From Pseudomonadota bacterium (lineage in GTDB: Bacteria > Pseudomonadota > Gammaproteobacteria > JAADHS01): a stretch of 64,000 nt of DNA. Within the stretch, counting starts at the first letter, position 1. Every line of letters begins with the position of its first letter. A program made the position numbers and the translations under genes. The DNA lies in NCBI GenBank assembly GCA_021821045.1, contig JAKACW010000022.1, positions 1-64,000 on the forward strand, given 5' to 3'. Of the stretch, positions 16,682-25,516 are shown piece by piece. A model generated the notes under the pieces. The model had not been told where the DNA came from. It did no database searches and saw only the letters and a list, made by a program, of their open reading frames with translations.

Positions 16682-17056
16682 ATGGCACTTGTTACCGACG
16701 CCCGCGCCCATGGCCGACAACCCATGGTCGCTCGAGGCACTGACGGACAATTCTTGCTCAAAGCCAATCAACGCCAATTTCGCTTTGATCGCGTTCACGA
16801 CCTGTCACCCTCGGGAACGGGAATTCACTTGCCGGTGGCATTGCCGGTCAACACCACGGTTACTCTGACCTACACGGCCAATGACTGGCACGTCACCATT
16901 CCCGGCCGGGTGGTGTGGACGGATAAGCGTGGCGAGCAAATTCCCCATGCCGAGGATCCGGTGCGTTTTCGCCACGGTATCTATTTCGACAAAGCCGACT
17001 CGAACGATCTTCAGCTCTTCTTTTTAACTCTGAAGCGCTATCTCGATGACCATTGA
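16682..17056 (+). CDS. PilZ-domain protein
   Basis: A 124-residue protein with a PilZ-like fold: RAHGR near residue 8 (RxxxR), HDLSPSGTGIHL (D-x-S-x-x-G) near 41-50, then VTIPGRVVWTDKRG and a C-terminal helix LFFLTLKRYLDDH. Both c-di-GMP contacts look present. The ATG at 16682 follows GGGAGG by six bases. Its promoter carries two palindromic operator-like sites. It meets the convergent ChaN gene end-to-end (stop codons one base apart). Confidence 0.78.
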   Translation: MALVTDARAHGRQPMVARGTDGQFLLKANQRQFRFDRVHDLSPSGTGIHLPVALPVNTTVTLTYTANDWHVTIPGRVVWTDKRGEQIPHAEDPVRFRHGIYFDKADSNDLQLFFLTLKRYLDDH

Positions 17057-17057
17057 G

Positions 17058-18299
17058 TTAGGGCGTCGGCGGAAACTTGGCCAGCAGTTCAACTTCGTGG
17101 TCCGCGCGCAACACGACGACGGGCAACCAGGTTCCGGGCGCCATGGACTGCACCGTGCCGACAATGTCCGCGACCTTTGGACGACCGCGCGCGGCGATTG
17201 ATACGATCACGTCATCGACGTTGAATCCGGCGCTCTCCGCGATGCTTCCCGGTTCGATTTTTGTCACCCGAACACCCGACTCATCATCCTCGATGTGAAT
17301 ACCCAGGCGCGGCTTAGCCATGCTCGGCGCTTCCGGCGGCGCACTATGAATTGCAAATACCACGTCCGCGACCTGTGCCGTCATCATCTCGCAGGGCAAA
17401 TCGTCATCCCACGGCACCAGCACCGCCACGCTGTCGACACCGAGCGTGCGCAACTGGTAAGGCACCCCATGTCCATCCATCATGTGGCCCGACCCCATGA
17501 TGCCGATGATCTGAGCATCCGGGCTGATGTGACGCAGGGCCGCAATGCGTTGTGCCATTGCTGCATCCCACACGAGCTGGCCCTGGACGAAGCGCTGAAA
17601 CTTCGTGTCCTGGCGTAATGCCGCAAAGCGCTCATCTGTAAGTTCTGGAACGGCATCGCCGTGACCGCCGCTCCGATCGTGCATCACGAAACTCTCCGCC
17701 AACATACGCCGGTAGTCCTCGGGCGCGCTGGCGGGATCCTGCAAACCCTCCCGATCCTCGGCGGTCAAACCCTCCCAGCCTCGTTCGCGAATTTTTTGCA
17801 TGAGTCCGCGCTCCACGTTCAGAGCGTAGACGGGGATGCGATACAGGCGAGCCAAGCGCAGGATGGGCATATATAGCTCATGGTCGAAACGCCAATAGTC
17901 GCGCCAGCCCGCCTTGGCCAAGAAGTCCGATTCGCTGAGCCCGCCAGCTACCCATTCATCCAGAGCCGGCTGGGCGCTGCGCGGCAGCATTTCCAGTCCG
18001 ATCACCACGTTTCGCCCTCGGCTGGCCAGGGAGGCCACCACGGAGGTCTGCCAGTTGTGGTGCGCCAGAGAGTCGTGTATTTCCCCTAACAGCACCACAT
18101 CCCGCTCACCGTAACGGGAAAACACCTGATGGCTGGATAGCTTTTCGCCACTGGCTGGGACCACCCAACCCCGCTCGGGCAGACAGCTTCCGCCATCAAC
18201 CGCTACAGCATCACCACCCGAATGGGCTTGCTCGGGCGCGTTCGCGCATCCGCCCAGCCCCAATAGGACAACGATCAACGCCACCGCGAGCTTTCCCAT
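17058..18299 (-). CDS. ChaN-family lipoprotein fused to a PDZ domain
   Basis: A 413-residue lipoprotein (lipobox LGGC, Cys at about 18). Residues about 45-310 form a ChaN/DUF399 domain of the TIKI/erythromycin-esterase-like superfamily with GEIHDSLAHHNW, GLEMLPRSAQP, WDAAMAQRI and IGIMGSGHMM. A PDZ domain follows at about 330-410 (RLGIHIEDDESGVRVTKIE, AGFNVDDVIVSI). Campylobacter ChaN binds haem as a cofacial dimer, but this family also includes peptide-cleaving TIKI relatives. The PDZ fusion suggests substrate or partner tethering. The function is inferred, and haem binding is untested here. Confidence 0.8.
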   Translation of the reverse strand: MGKLAVALIVVLLGLGGCANAPEQAHSGGDAVAVDGGSCLPERGWVVPASGEKLSSHQVFSRYGERDVVLLGEIHDSLAHHNWQTSVVASLASRGRNVVIGLEMLPRSAQPALDEWVAGGLSESDFLAKAGWRDYWRFDHELYMPILRLARLYRIPVYALNVERGLMQKIRERGWEGLTAEDREGLQDPASAPEDYRRMLAESFVMHDRSGGHGDAVPELTDERFAALRQDTKFQRFVQGQLVWDAAMAQRIAALRHISPDAQIIGIMGSGHMMDGHGVPYQLRTLGVDSVAVLVPWDDDLPCEMMTAQVADVVFAIHSAPPEAPSMAKPRLGIHIEDDESGVRVTKIEPGSIAESAGFNVDDVIVSIAARGRPKVADIVGTVQSMAPGTWLPVVVLRADHEVELLAKFPPTP

Positions 18300-18611
18300 A
18301 CCTTGCTTTCAACCTCGATCGAATGTTGATGTGGTTTCAAAAGTTAGCACAAACTCCGCCGACCGTCCCTTTAGGCCGTGCGGAAAGGCATTGGATCGCC
18401 ATCTCTGGACGTTCCTCCGATGAGTTCTGTCCTAGCGGGCTCTTTTCGCCTCTCATACAATAACTTAATATTGGTCTACAGGCAGACGGGGAGCGGCGAC
18501 ATCCATTGCGTCGCGGCAACTACTTCAAAAAATGCGTTTCGTTGACGATACAGAATTTGACAACCGGTCACTAGAATTGAGTTCGCAAACAGCATAAATG
18601 GCGCGGTAGTT
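18300..18611. other. intergenic region between divergent ChaN and L,D-transpeptidase genes
   Basis: 312 bases. A TTGACA lies at 18557-18562 but no -10 stands at the right distance; TAGAAT at 18572 is only nine bases away. No ORF with a ribosome-binding site and no strong hairpin are seen. Confidence 0.4.
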
Positions 18612-19199
18612 ATGGACTCGAATCGCACTGAGCAGTCGACCTCGTTACCTCTACGTGCATTAGGCGCCATGGTGCTCTTTTTGAGCGGGCTTTTTACCTC
18701 CGTCAGCGCCACAGAGATAAACCCTTGGGTCATCGTCGACACCGAAACCCGGACCTTAACCGTACTCCAAGGAGCAACCGTCTTGGCCCGCTACGACGAC
18801 ATCGCGCTGGGTCGCGGCGGTGTTGGCATCACGCGTCGGCAGGGCGACGGGAAAACACCGGTGGGGATCTTTCACGTCGCTTGGGTCAATCGTAACAGCC
18901 GCTTCCGCTTGTTCTTCGGCCTCGATTTCCCGAACTTGGATCACGCCCACCGGGCATACACGGCGCAGCTGATCGATTCCGGTCAATTCGACGCGATCAA
19001 AACCGCCTTCGAACGCCGCGAAACCCCGCCACAAGATACCCCGCTTGGCGGCTTTCTCGGCATTCACGGCATCGGTGACGGCAGTCAACGGGTACATTCC
19101 CAGTTCAACTGGACCGACGGCTGCGTCGCCGTCACCAATGAGCAAATTCTCCAACTCGACCAATGGGTCACCGTGGGCACGAAAGTAGTGATTTACTAG
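18612..19199 (+). CDS. exported L,D-transpeptidase (YkuD), without LysM
   Basis: A 195-residue periplasmic YkuD enzyme. A signal peptide or anchor (about 15-33) is followed by the YkuD domain (about 38-195) with VIVDTETRTLTVL, the ligand loop GRGGVG, HGIGDGS (conserved His) and the catalytic Cys in DGCVAVTN. It would cross-link peptidoglycan 3-3 or attach lipoproteins. The ATG at 18612 has only a weak ribosome-binding site. It is directly upstream of the Lpp-like gene (165 bases away) in the same direction, which suggests a shared role. Confidence 0.86.
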   Translation: MDSNRTEQSTSLPLRALGAMVLFLSGLFTSVSATEINPWVIVDTETRTLTVLQGATVLARYDDIALGRGGVGITRRQGDGKTPVGIFHVAWVNRNSRFRLFFGLDFPNLDHAHRAYTAQLIDSGQFDAIKTAFERRETPPQDTPLGGFLGIHGIGDGSQRVHSQFNWTDGCVAVTNEQILQLDQWVTVGTKVVIY

Positions 19200-19363
19200 C
19201 CTGGTCCTCACTTCGTATTCAGTCGCCAACCCCGCCTCCTGTCGCGCCGCAACAACAGCGGATCCAGCCCGAAACTTGGCATTTCCACAAAGACCATGTA
19301 TCGTACGCCGTGCACGGAACGGTCGCCGTTCTATGGTTAAACAACGAAGGGATCAAGAAACAT

Positions 19364-19696
19364 ATGAGCACCACACTACGCAGGCTCGCACCGGCCGCAC
19401 TGGTGTTGGGCGTAGCGATTCTTGCAGGATGCGCCACGTCAAAAGAAGCAATCGATCAAGCCCAGGCCACCGCCGATGAGGCGAAAAGCGCGGCGACCGC
19501 AGCACAGGAGAGTGCCAGCGACGCATCGCAGACCGCTAAACAGGCGCAGCAGACAGCCGACGCAGCAAACAGCACCGCCAACGACGCGGCGGCCGCCGCC
19601 CGTCGTGCTCAGGACACCGCGGATGCCAATAAAGCCGCGATTGATGAGTTAAACGAAAAAATCGATCGAATGTTCAAAAAGTCGATGCGCAAGTAA
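19364..19696 (+). CDS. Lpp-like alanine-rich coiled-coil outer-membrane lipoprotein
   Basis: A 110-residue murein-lipoprotein-like protein. The signal ends in lipobox LAGC (Cys23); the mature chain is an Ala/Gln/Asp-rich heptad coiled coil (DQAQATADEAKSAATAAQES) and the C-terminus is MFKKSMRK. A terminal Lys is what L,D-transpeptidases of the ErfK/YbiS type use to tie Braun lipoprotein to peptidoglycan. It resembles Pseudomonas OprI/Lpp in design rather than close identity. The ATG at 19364 is chosen; the longer open frame from 19163 overlaps the preceding gene. A strong terminator follows at 19722. Genes for two L,D-transpeptidases flank it. Confidence 0.8.
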   Translation: MSTTLRRLAPAALVLGVAILAGCATSKEAIDQAQATADEAKSAATAAQESASDASQTAKQAQQTADAANSTANDAAAAARRAQDTADANKAAIDELNEKIDRMFKKSMRK

Positions 19697-19721
19697 TCGC
19701 GACGTCGCTTCAGCAAAAGAA

Positions 19722-19758
19722 AAACCCGTCTCTCGCCGAGCGTGAGACGGGTTTTTTT
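19722..19758 (+). terminator. rho-independent terminator after the Lpp-like gene
   Basis: An AAACCCGTCTC/GAGACGGGTTT stem with a GCG-rich loop is followed by a run of seven T at 19752-19758. The A-rich left flank means it could also act on the minus strand, terminating the LysM L,D-transpeptidase transcript, though that gene ends 34 bases further on. Confidence 0.9.
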
Positions 19759-19791
19759 CATTCTAAGCGGCGCGCTCGGAACGGCGCCAAA

Positions 19792-20817
19792 TCAGTCCGT
19801 TACCGTTACGCCTACCGCCCCGTCCAGTGTTTGACGAATGCGGCTTTGGGTTTCGCTCAGCACGGACGCGACATCCAGCGTCGATGTCGAAACCACACCT
19901 GGCACGCCATTGAGACCTTCCGTAATCTGCGCGACGGTGTTCCAGTCGATCGCCGAGTTGGTGTCCGGCGACGCGGCCACCACGGCCTTCACCGCGGGAG
20001 TGCGATTGGACTCGAACGCCCCTCGGTCTTCCTCCAACGGCGGGTGCGCCTCGACATAAAGCAAACCGTTGCGCCAACCGGCTTTGAACGGCTGATTGAC
20101 CACATATACCGGCGCATCCACGGGCACCATGTCGAATAACGCACGAATGTCCTCCGGATACAGACGTATGCAGCCGTGGGTCACGCGCATGCCGATACCA
20201 TACGGCTTATTTGTGCCATGGATCAAATAGCCCGGGATGCCCAAGCGCAGCGCATGGGTGCCCAACGGATTTTCCGGTCCCGGCGGGATGGACTTGGGCA
20301 ACGGATCGCCATCCTCCAAGTGTTCGGCGCGGATTGAATCCGTCGGGTACCAAGTCGGGTAAGCCTGTTTTTTCACGATCTTCGTCTTGCCCAGAGGAGT
20401 TTGCCATTCCATCCGCCCAATGCTCGCCGGAAACGTAACAACCAGGGGTGGTTTGCCCTTTTGCACCGGTGGATAGTAGTAGACCCGCATTTCCGGAACA
20501 TTCAGCACGAGTCCTTCACGCGGCGCGTCCGGCAAAATGTACTGGCTCGGAACGATGATGGCGGTTCCTTCTCCGGGCAGCCAAGGATCGACATCGGGAT
20601 TGGCCAGCGTGATCTCGTCATAGCCGACGTTATAGCGGCGCGCGATGTCCGACAGCGTGTCCTCGTGGCGGGCGTAGACCGTTTGAATTGCGCCAATGAC
20701 ATTGACGCCGGGCGGCGGCAGCACGAATGTCTCCGCTCGACTGACCGGCGCTCCAAACACTGCACCAAGGGATAGGAGGACAACTGCTAGAACTGTGTTG
20801 AAGCGAAGATTTGGCAC
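19792..20817 (-). CDS. LysM-containing L,D-transpeptidase (ErfK/YbiS type)
   Basis: A periplasmic protein of about 341 residues. Signal peptide (AVVLLSLGAVFGAPVSRA), LysM-like domain (about 45-90, HEDTLSDIARRYNVGYDEIT), then YkuD domain (about 100-240) with GTHALRLGIPGYLIHGTN and the catalytic THGCIRL, and a C-terminal linker. LysM binds peptidoglycan, and ErfK/YbiS-type enzymes attach Braun lipoprotein. The start chosen is GTG at 20817, which has AGGAG at a good distance; the TTG at 20850 has none. It converges on the Lpp-like gene at the terminator. Confidence 0.85.
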   Translation of the reverse strand: MPNLRFNTVLAVVLLSLGAVFGAPVSRAETFVLPPPGVNVIGAIQTVYARHEDTLSDIARRYNVGYDEITLANPDVDPWLPGEGTAIIVPSQYILPDAPREGLVLNVPEMRVYYYPPVQKGKPPLVVTFPASIGRMEWQTPLGKTKIVKKQAYPTWYPTDSIRAEHLEDGDPLPKSIPPGPENPLGTHALRLGIPGYLIHGTNKPYGIGMRVTHGCIRLYPEDIRALFDMVPVDAPVYVVNQPFKAGWRNGLLYVEAHPPLEEDRGAFESNRTPAVKAVVAASPDTNSAIDWNTVAQITEGLNGVPGVVSTSTLDVASVLSETQSRIRQTLDGAVGVTVTD

Positions 20818-20883
20818 CGCTTTGGCTCCTTTGTCGCGGCCGTGACGCAATTATAGGCATATATCGGAACCGACGTTAACCGT

Positions 20884-23800
20884 CTATAGACCGGTCGGTT
20901 TATTGATGGCTTCCCAGGTGCGACTCAGGCGTTTCTCCGATACCGGGTATGGAGTTCCCAGTTCCTGGGCAAATAACGATACGCGGAACTCCTCCAACAT
21001 CCACCGGAAATCGTCGACGTCGTGCACCCATTTCTCCGGCGCGCTGCGGGAAGGGTGGGCCCAAAACGCCCGCCAATGAGGCAGCACCTCCGCGGCGCGC
21101 CGGCTGTCCCGCTGCGGATCCTGGCGCAGTTTTTCGATGCGCACGAGCATGGCCCGCAAGTAGCGCGGATAGTTGGCCAGAATCTGCGGCGAACTCCGGA
21201 CGAATACCTGGGGATAAATGAGCTTGGACAACTGATCCTGCATGTCCGCCACGGCTTCACCCAAGCCAAAATCCCGAATCTCGCCCAGACCGCGACGAAC
21301 GCCGTCATACGCCTCGAGAATTCGCGACACCTCCTCGCTCACGGCCGTCCCCTCGGCAATGAAACTCGCTTGAACTCGACGCGCGAGATCCGCAAAGGAT
21401 GCCTGGCTGCGAACGTCGGCCAGCGCATTTGCAAACTGCCGCTCGATGACCACGCAACACAGGTCATCGAACAAGGCATCGCAACTGTCGACGCCGCGAT
21501 ACCACAGACACAAGCGCTCACGGTGGGGCATTTGCCGCTTGAGCACCTTGACCTTCGCGGCCGCCTCCAGAATCAGCAAGCGGCGCACGCCAAGGCGATG
21601 GCGCGCGCGGGCCACGGCGGCATTGTCGAACAGATGCAGCGCGACGGAGTGATTCCGTTCGTCCAGCGCCGGATAGCCGGGCACGCGCGCGCCCGCCGCC
21701 GCGTACGTGATCACCTGCTCGGGCAAGTCGCCCAGGTCCCAGTGCGTGATGGGTGCGCGGTTCCACTGCACCGCCGATTGCGCCGAGAATTGGGCATGAG
21801 CCGCGGCCGCGTACCGCTCCTGCAGCGCCCGCAAGTTGCGACCCTCGCCGAGCATCTCACCCTGTTCGCCCTCAACCACAAACCGAAACAGGAACACTTC
21901 GGGCAACCGCTCCATCTGCCACGCATCTGCCGGAATCCGCACGCCGGTCATGGCGAACAACTTATCCGCGAGCGCCGGTAGCAAAGGCTGCTCCGTCTCC
22001 TGTAACGCCGCGGCGCAGGCTGCCGCGTATTGAGGAACCGGCACGAAATTCTTACGCCACTGCTTCGGGAGCACCTTGATCAACGCGGCGATTTTCTCGC
22101 GCAAGTAGCCCGGCACAAGCCATTCGAAGGGTTCCGCCGTTAACGCGTTCAACGCCGCCAATGGCACATGCGCCGTGACGCCATCGGTCGGTTGACCCGG
22201 CGAATAATCATAAGTCAGACGTAATGTTACGCCGCTCACTTCAAGTGAGTCCGGAAATGATCGCGGCGTGACGAACAGGCCGGCGGCTTCGGCAAGCTGA
22301 CCTTCGTCGAGGCGCAGCACTGCGTCGACGGGCGCCGGCTGCGCCTGCAACCAGTGGCGCAAGCTTGGCCCATCGACAATCTCCGCCGGCAAATGCTCGG
22401 CGTAGTGTCGCGCGAGATCGTCAGCGCCGGGCGCGATGCCGTCCAAGCGGTGCTTGGCCTCGAGACGCTTGAGCGCCGCGACTACCACCTGGTTATGACG
22501 CAGAAAGTCCGGCGGCGCGGCCATGCGCCCTTCGACCAATCCCTCGCGAATGAACACCTCGCGAGCCTGCGCGGGTTCATGGCGGGCGAAATCGATGCGC
22601 TTTCTTGGCATCACAATCAACCCGAACACGCTGATCTCGCAAAACCCCCTCACTCGTCCGCTGCGATGTTCGAGGTAGGGGTCGAAGTAGCGCTCACGGC
22701 GAAAGTCTCCCGCCGGCGCTAAGACCCAGCCGGGTTCGATCTGCGCGCAGGTTCGCGCGAAGAGTTGTGTCGTCTCGACCCACTCCGCGGCAACGATCCA
22801 TGGCGGCGACGATTTGGCGGTGCACGACCCCGGAAAGATCCGCAACCGCCGTTGCTGCATGCCTTCATACATCCCCGCCGGCAGCTTGCGCGCCACGTGA
22901 TCCACCAGCCCGAACAGCAATGCGCGATGAATGCTGTCGTAATCCGCGTCGGTCTCATTGAGTTTCATGCCTTCGCCGGCGGCCAACTCCAACAACTCAC
23001 GGTGAACGTCGCTCCACTCCATCACCCGCGTCGGCGACAAGAACCGCTCCAAACACAGCGCGCGAAACTTGCGCTTCGACAAATGGCGTCGTTGCTCGAC
23101 CAAAAAGCGCCAGAGATTCAGCAAGCTGATGAAGTCGGAACGCGGGTCGCAAAATTCCTTGTGACTCAGATCGGCCTGCTGGCGCTTGTCAAAGGGCCGT
23201 TCCCGCGGATCGACAATGCTCAGCGCGGCGGCGATGACCAGCATCTCGCTCAGGCAGCCGTGGTCCTGGCCGGCCATGATCATGCGGCCAAACCGCGGAT
23301 CAACCGGAAACCGCACCATCCGTCGACCCAGCGGCGTCAAACGATGTTGGTCATCGAGGGCGCCGAGCAAAGCCAATTCCCGCACACCGCTGCGTATATG
23401 CCGCGCATCGGGCGGATCCAAAAACGGAAACTGAAAAACATCGCCGATGCCCAAAGCCTTCATACGCAAGATGACACTGGAGAGATTGGTGCGCAAAATC
23501 TCCGGCTCCGTGAACCGAAGTCGCGCTTGGTAATCTTCTTCGGAGTAGAGCCGCACGCAGACACCGGGGCCAAGGCGACCGCAACGCCCGGCCCGTTGAT
23601 CGGCGCTGGCGCGGGAGATGGGTTCGATCGGCAAACGCTGAACTTTGCTCCCCTTGGCAAACCGGCTGACGCGCGCCGTGCCGGTATCGATCACGAAACG
23701 CACCCGGGGGATGGTCAGTGACGTCTCGGCGACGTTGGTGGCCAGCACGATGCGCCGCTGCGACGACGGCGAAAAGATGCGATTTTGGTCCGCGGCGCTC

Positions 23801-24774
23801 TGCCTAGCGTAAAGCGGCAGCACGTCGGCTTTGGACTTGCCCAAGCCCCGCAGCGCTTCGGCGGTTTCGCGAATCTCCCGCTCGCCGGGCAGAAACACCA
23901 AGATGTCGCCTTCAGGATGGGCCGACAGCAATTCGGCGGCGGTTTCCGCGACCATCTGAGCCGTATCCTCGACCGGCGAGTCCGGCGCCCGGTAACGCAT
24001 CTCGACCGGATACAAGCGTCCTGGAATCTCGACCACCGGCGCGCCACCGAAGAATTCAGCGAAGCGCGCGACATCGATGGTGGCCGACGTCACGATGACT
24101 TTGAGGTCCGGCCGCTTCTTGCGCAAACCGCGCAAATATCCCAACAGAAAATCGATATTCAAACTGCGCTCATGGGCCTCGTCGACAATGATGGTGTCAT
24201 AAGCGTCCAAGCATCGGTCGTGGTGAATCTCGGCCAGCAGGATGCCGTCGGTCATCACTTTTATCAATCCGTCGCGGTGCGACGAATCACTGAACCGCAC
24301 CTTGCACCCGACGGCGGTCGGCGCCGCGCCCATCAACTCCTCACGCAATCGATTGGTCAAGGCACGCGCCGCGACTCGACGCGGCTGGGTGCAGCCGATA
24401 AAGCCGCGGGCGCCCTGGCCGGCCGCCAAACAGAACTTCGGCAACTGGGTCGATTTGCCCGATCCTGTCTCGCCGGCAACGATTGTCACGGGATGGGTTG
24501 CGATGGTGCGGGTCAACTCGTCGGCGTAGTCGGTAATCGGCAATTCAGGAGGGTAGTTAACCGGCGGCACGTTCTGTCGGCGCGCGGCCACCGTCGTCAA
24601 GGACTCGCTGATCAATGCTTGCAGCTTCTCATGCGCCGTCTGTCGCGCCGCATCTTGACCGTCCATGCGCTTGAGTCTATCGATGGCATGCACGATACGG
24701 GCCCGATCACGCGTGCGACAACGCACCACGCTGTCGTAGTAACTTTGAAGCGATTGCCGCGATGAGTCCGTCAT
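20884..24774 (-). CDS. hrpA: ATP-dependent RNA helicase HrpA
   Basis: A DEAH-box RNA helicase of about 1296 residues, the usual HrpA length. The helicase core shows GETGSGKST (motif I), TQPRRVAARA, DEAHERS (motif II), SAT (VTSATID), and QRAGRCGRLGPG (motif VI), followed by the HA2, OB-fold and DUF3418 C-terminal regions. E. coli HrpA has been linked to fimbrial mRNA processing and to ribosome collision rescue. The ATG at 24774 is preferred to the in-frame GTG at 24786. It is a single-gene unit. The link to tmRNA-type rescue is only known from other species. Confidence 0.95.
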   Translation of the reverse strand: MTDSSRQSLQSYYDSVVRCRTRDRARIVHAIDRLKRMDGQDAARQTAHEKLQALISESLTTVAARRQNVPPVNYPPELPITDYADELTRTIATHPVTIVAGETGSGKSTQLPKFCLAAGQGARGFIGCTQPRRVAARALTNRLREELMGAAPTAVGCKVRFSDSSHRDGLIKVMTDGILLAEIHHDRCLDAYDTIIVDEAHERSLNIDFLLGYLRGLRKKRPDLKVIVTSATIDVARFAEFFGGAPVVEIPGRLYPVEMRYRAPDSPVEDTAQMVAETAAELLSAHPEGDILVFLPGEREIRETAEALRGLGKSKADVLPLYARQSAADQNRIFSPSSQRRIVLATNVAETSLTIPRVRFVIDTGTARVSRFAKGSKVQRLPIEPISRASADQRAGRCGRLGPGVCVRLYSEEDYQARLRFTEPEILRTNLSSVILRMKALGIGDVFQFPFLDPPDARHIRSGVRELALLGALDDQHRLTPLGRRMVRFPVDPRFGRMIMAGQDHGCLSEMLVIAAALSIVDPRERPFDKRQQADLSHKEFCDPRSDFISLLNLWRFLVEQRRHLSKRKFRALCLERFLSPTRVMEWSDVHRELLELAAGEGMKLNETDADYDSIHRALLFGLVDHVARKLPAGMYEGMQQRRLRIFPGSCTAKSSPPWIVAAEWVETTQLFARTCAQIEPGWVLAPAGDFRRERYFDPYLEHRSGRVRGFCEISVFGLIVMPRKRIDFARHEPAQAREVFIREGLVEGRMAAPPDFLRHNQVVVAALKRLEAKHRLDGIAPGADDLARHYAEHLPAEIVDGPSLRHWLQAQPAPVDAVLRLDEGQLAEAAGLFVTPRSFPDSLEVSGVTLRLTYDYSPGQPTDGVTAHVPLAALNALTAEPFEWLVPGYLREKIAALIKVLPKQWRKNFVPVPQYAAACAAALQETEQPLLPALADKLFAMTGVRIPADAWQMERLPEVFLFRFVVEGEQGEMLGEGRNLRALQERYAAAAHAQFSAQSAVQWNRAPITHWDLGDLPEQVITYAAAGARVPGYPALDERNHSVALHLFDNAAVARARHRLGVRRLLILEAAAKVKVLKRQMPHRERLCLWYRGVDSCDALFDDLCCVVIERQFANALADVRSQASFADLARRVQASFIAEGTAVSEEVSRILEAYDGVRRGLGEIRDFGLGEAVADMQDQLSKLIYPQVFVRSSPQILANYPRYLRAMLVRIEKLRQDPQRDSRRAAEVLPHWRAFWAHPSRSAPEKWVHDVDDFRWMLEEFRVSLFAQELGTPYPVSEKRLSRTWEAINKPTGL

Positions 24775-24945
24775 GGGAGTGAACACTCAGTCTAGTTGCT
24801 TTGCGCCCGAAAAGCAGCGCAAATAATCGAACACTGCACGAAACTCTGTCTTTGTGTTTTTTGTCACGCAAAGGTTCGCGAGTTCGTTTCGAGCCTTAAA
24901 AACAGGGCAAAATGAACGCATGATGCGAAAAAGCGCTTATTTTTC

Positions 24946-24976
24946 TTGACAAACACATACTGCTCATTTATATCAT
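24946..24976 (+). promoter_or_regulatory. sigma-70 promoter of the HU-like gene
   Basis: A consensus -35 TTGACA (24946-24951) precedes the AT-rich TATATCAT at 24969-24976. With a 17-base spacer the -10 is TATATC; a TATCAT alternative would be 19 bases away. It lies about 31 bases before the CAGGAG site (24995-25000). Confidence 0.7.
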
Positions 24977-25006
24977 CCGTGTTTTCGCTAATTACAGGAG
25001 TTCACG

Positions 25007-25393
25007 ATGGCTGCGAAGAAGAAGGCAACTTCAAAGAAAGCGATGAGTGCAACCAAGAAGGCGGCGCCGCGCAAAGCTAAATCCATTAAGGATCCGATGA
25101 GCAAGACCACGCTCTTCACGGAGATCGCGACGGGCACCGGTCTGAATCGGAAGCAAGTTGCCGCGGTGTTTGATGAGTTGAAGTCACTGGTGGAAGGTCA
25201 TGTGAAAAAAGGCGGACCTCAACTGTTCACTCTGCCCGGACTTCTGAAGGTGAAAGTCATTCGCAAACCCGCGACGAAGGCACGCAAAGGGATCAACCCG
25301 TTCACCGGCGAAGAAACCGTCTTCAAAGCGAAACCCGCTCGCAATGTCGTAAAAGTGCAACCGCTCAAAGCTCTGAAGGAAATGGCCGCGTAG
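25007..25393 (+). CDS. HU/IHF-family DNA-binding protein with a histone-H1-like N-terminal tail
   Basis: A 128-residue nucleoid protein. Residues 1-30 are a Lys/Ala-rich tail (KKKATSKKAMSATKKAAPRK); residues about 33-120 form an HU fold (KTTLFTEIATGTGLNRKQVA, FTLPGLLKVKVIRKPATKA, KGINPFTGEETVFKAKPARN). Tailed HU-like proteins occur in several proteobacteria and bind DNA with extra nonspecific affinity. The tail of about 30 residues makes it longer than classic 90-residue HU. CAGGAG lies six bases before the ATG. A strong promoter and a 13-bp terminator bracket it as a monocistronic, probably highly expressed gene. Confidence 0.85.
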   Translation: MAAKKKATSKKAMSATKKAAPRKAKSIKDPMSKTTLFTEIATGTGLNRKQVAAVFDELKSLVEGHVKKGGPQLFTLPGLLKVKVIRKPATKARKGINPFTGEETVFKAKPARNVVKVQPLKALKEMAA

Positions 25394-25408
25394 TTCCATA
25401 TTCGGCAC

Positions 25409-25441
25409 AAAGGGCCCAATCATCGATTGGGCCCTTTGTTT
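25409..25441 (+). terminator. rho-independent terminator after the HU-like gene
   Basis: A perfect 13-bp stem, AAAGGGCCCAATC with GATTGGGCCCTTT, around loop ATC, followed by TTTGTTTTAT. It is palindromic enough to act in both directions. Confidence 0.9.
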
Positions 25442-25516
25442 TATGAATCGGCAACATACGTTCGGAAATGCAGACCGACTGTGAAGTGGGCAAGCAACGC
25501 CCGTAAAGGTCGTGTT

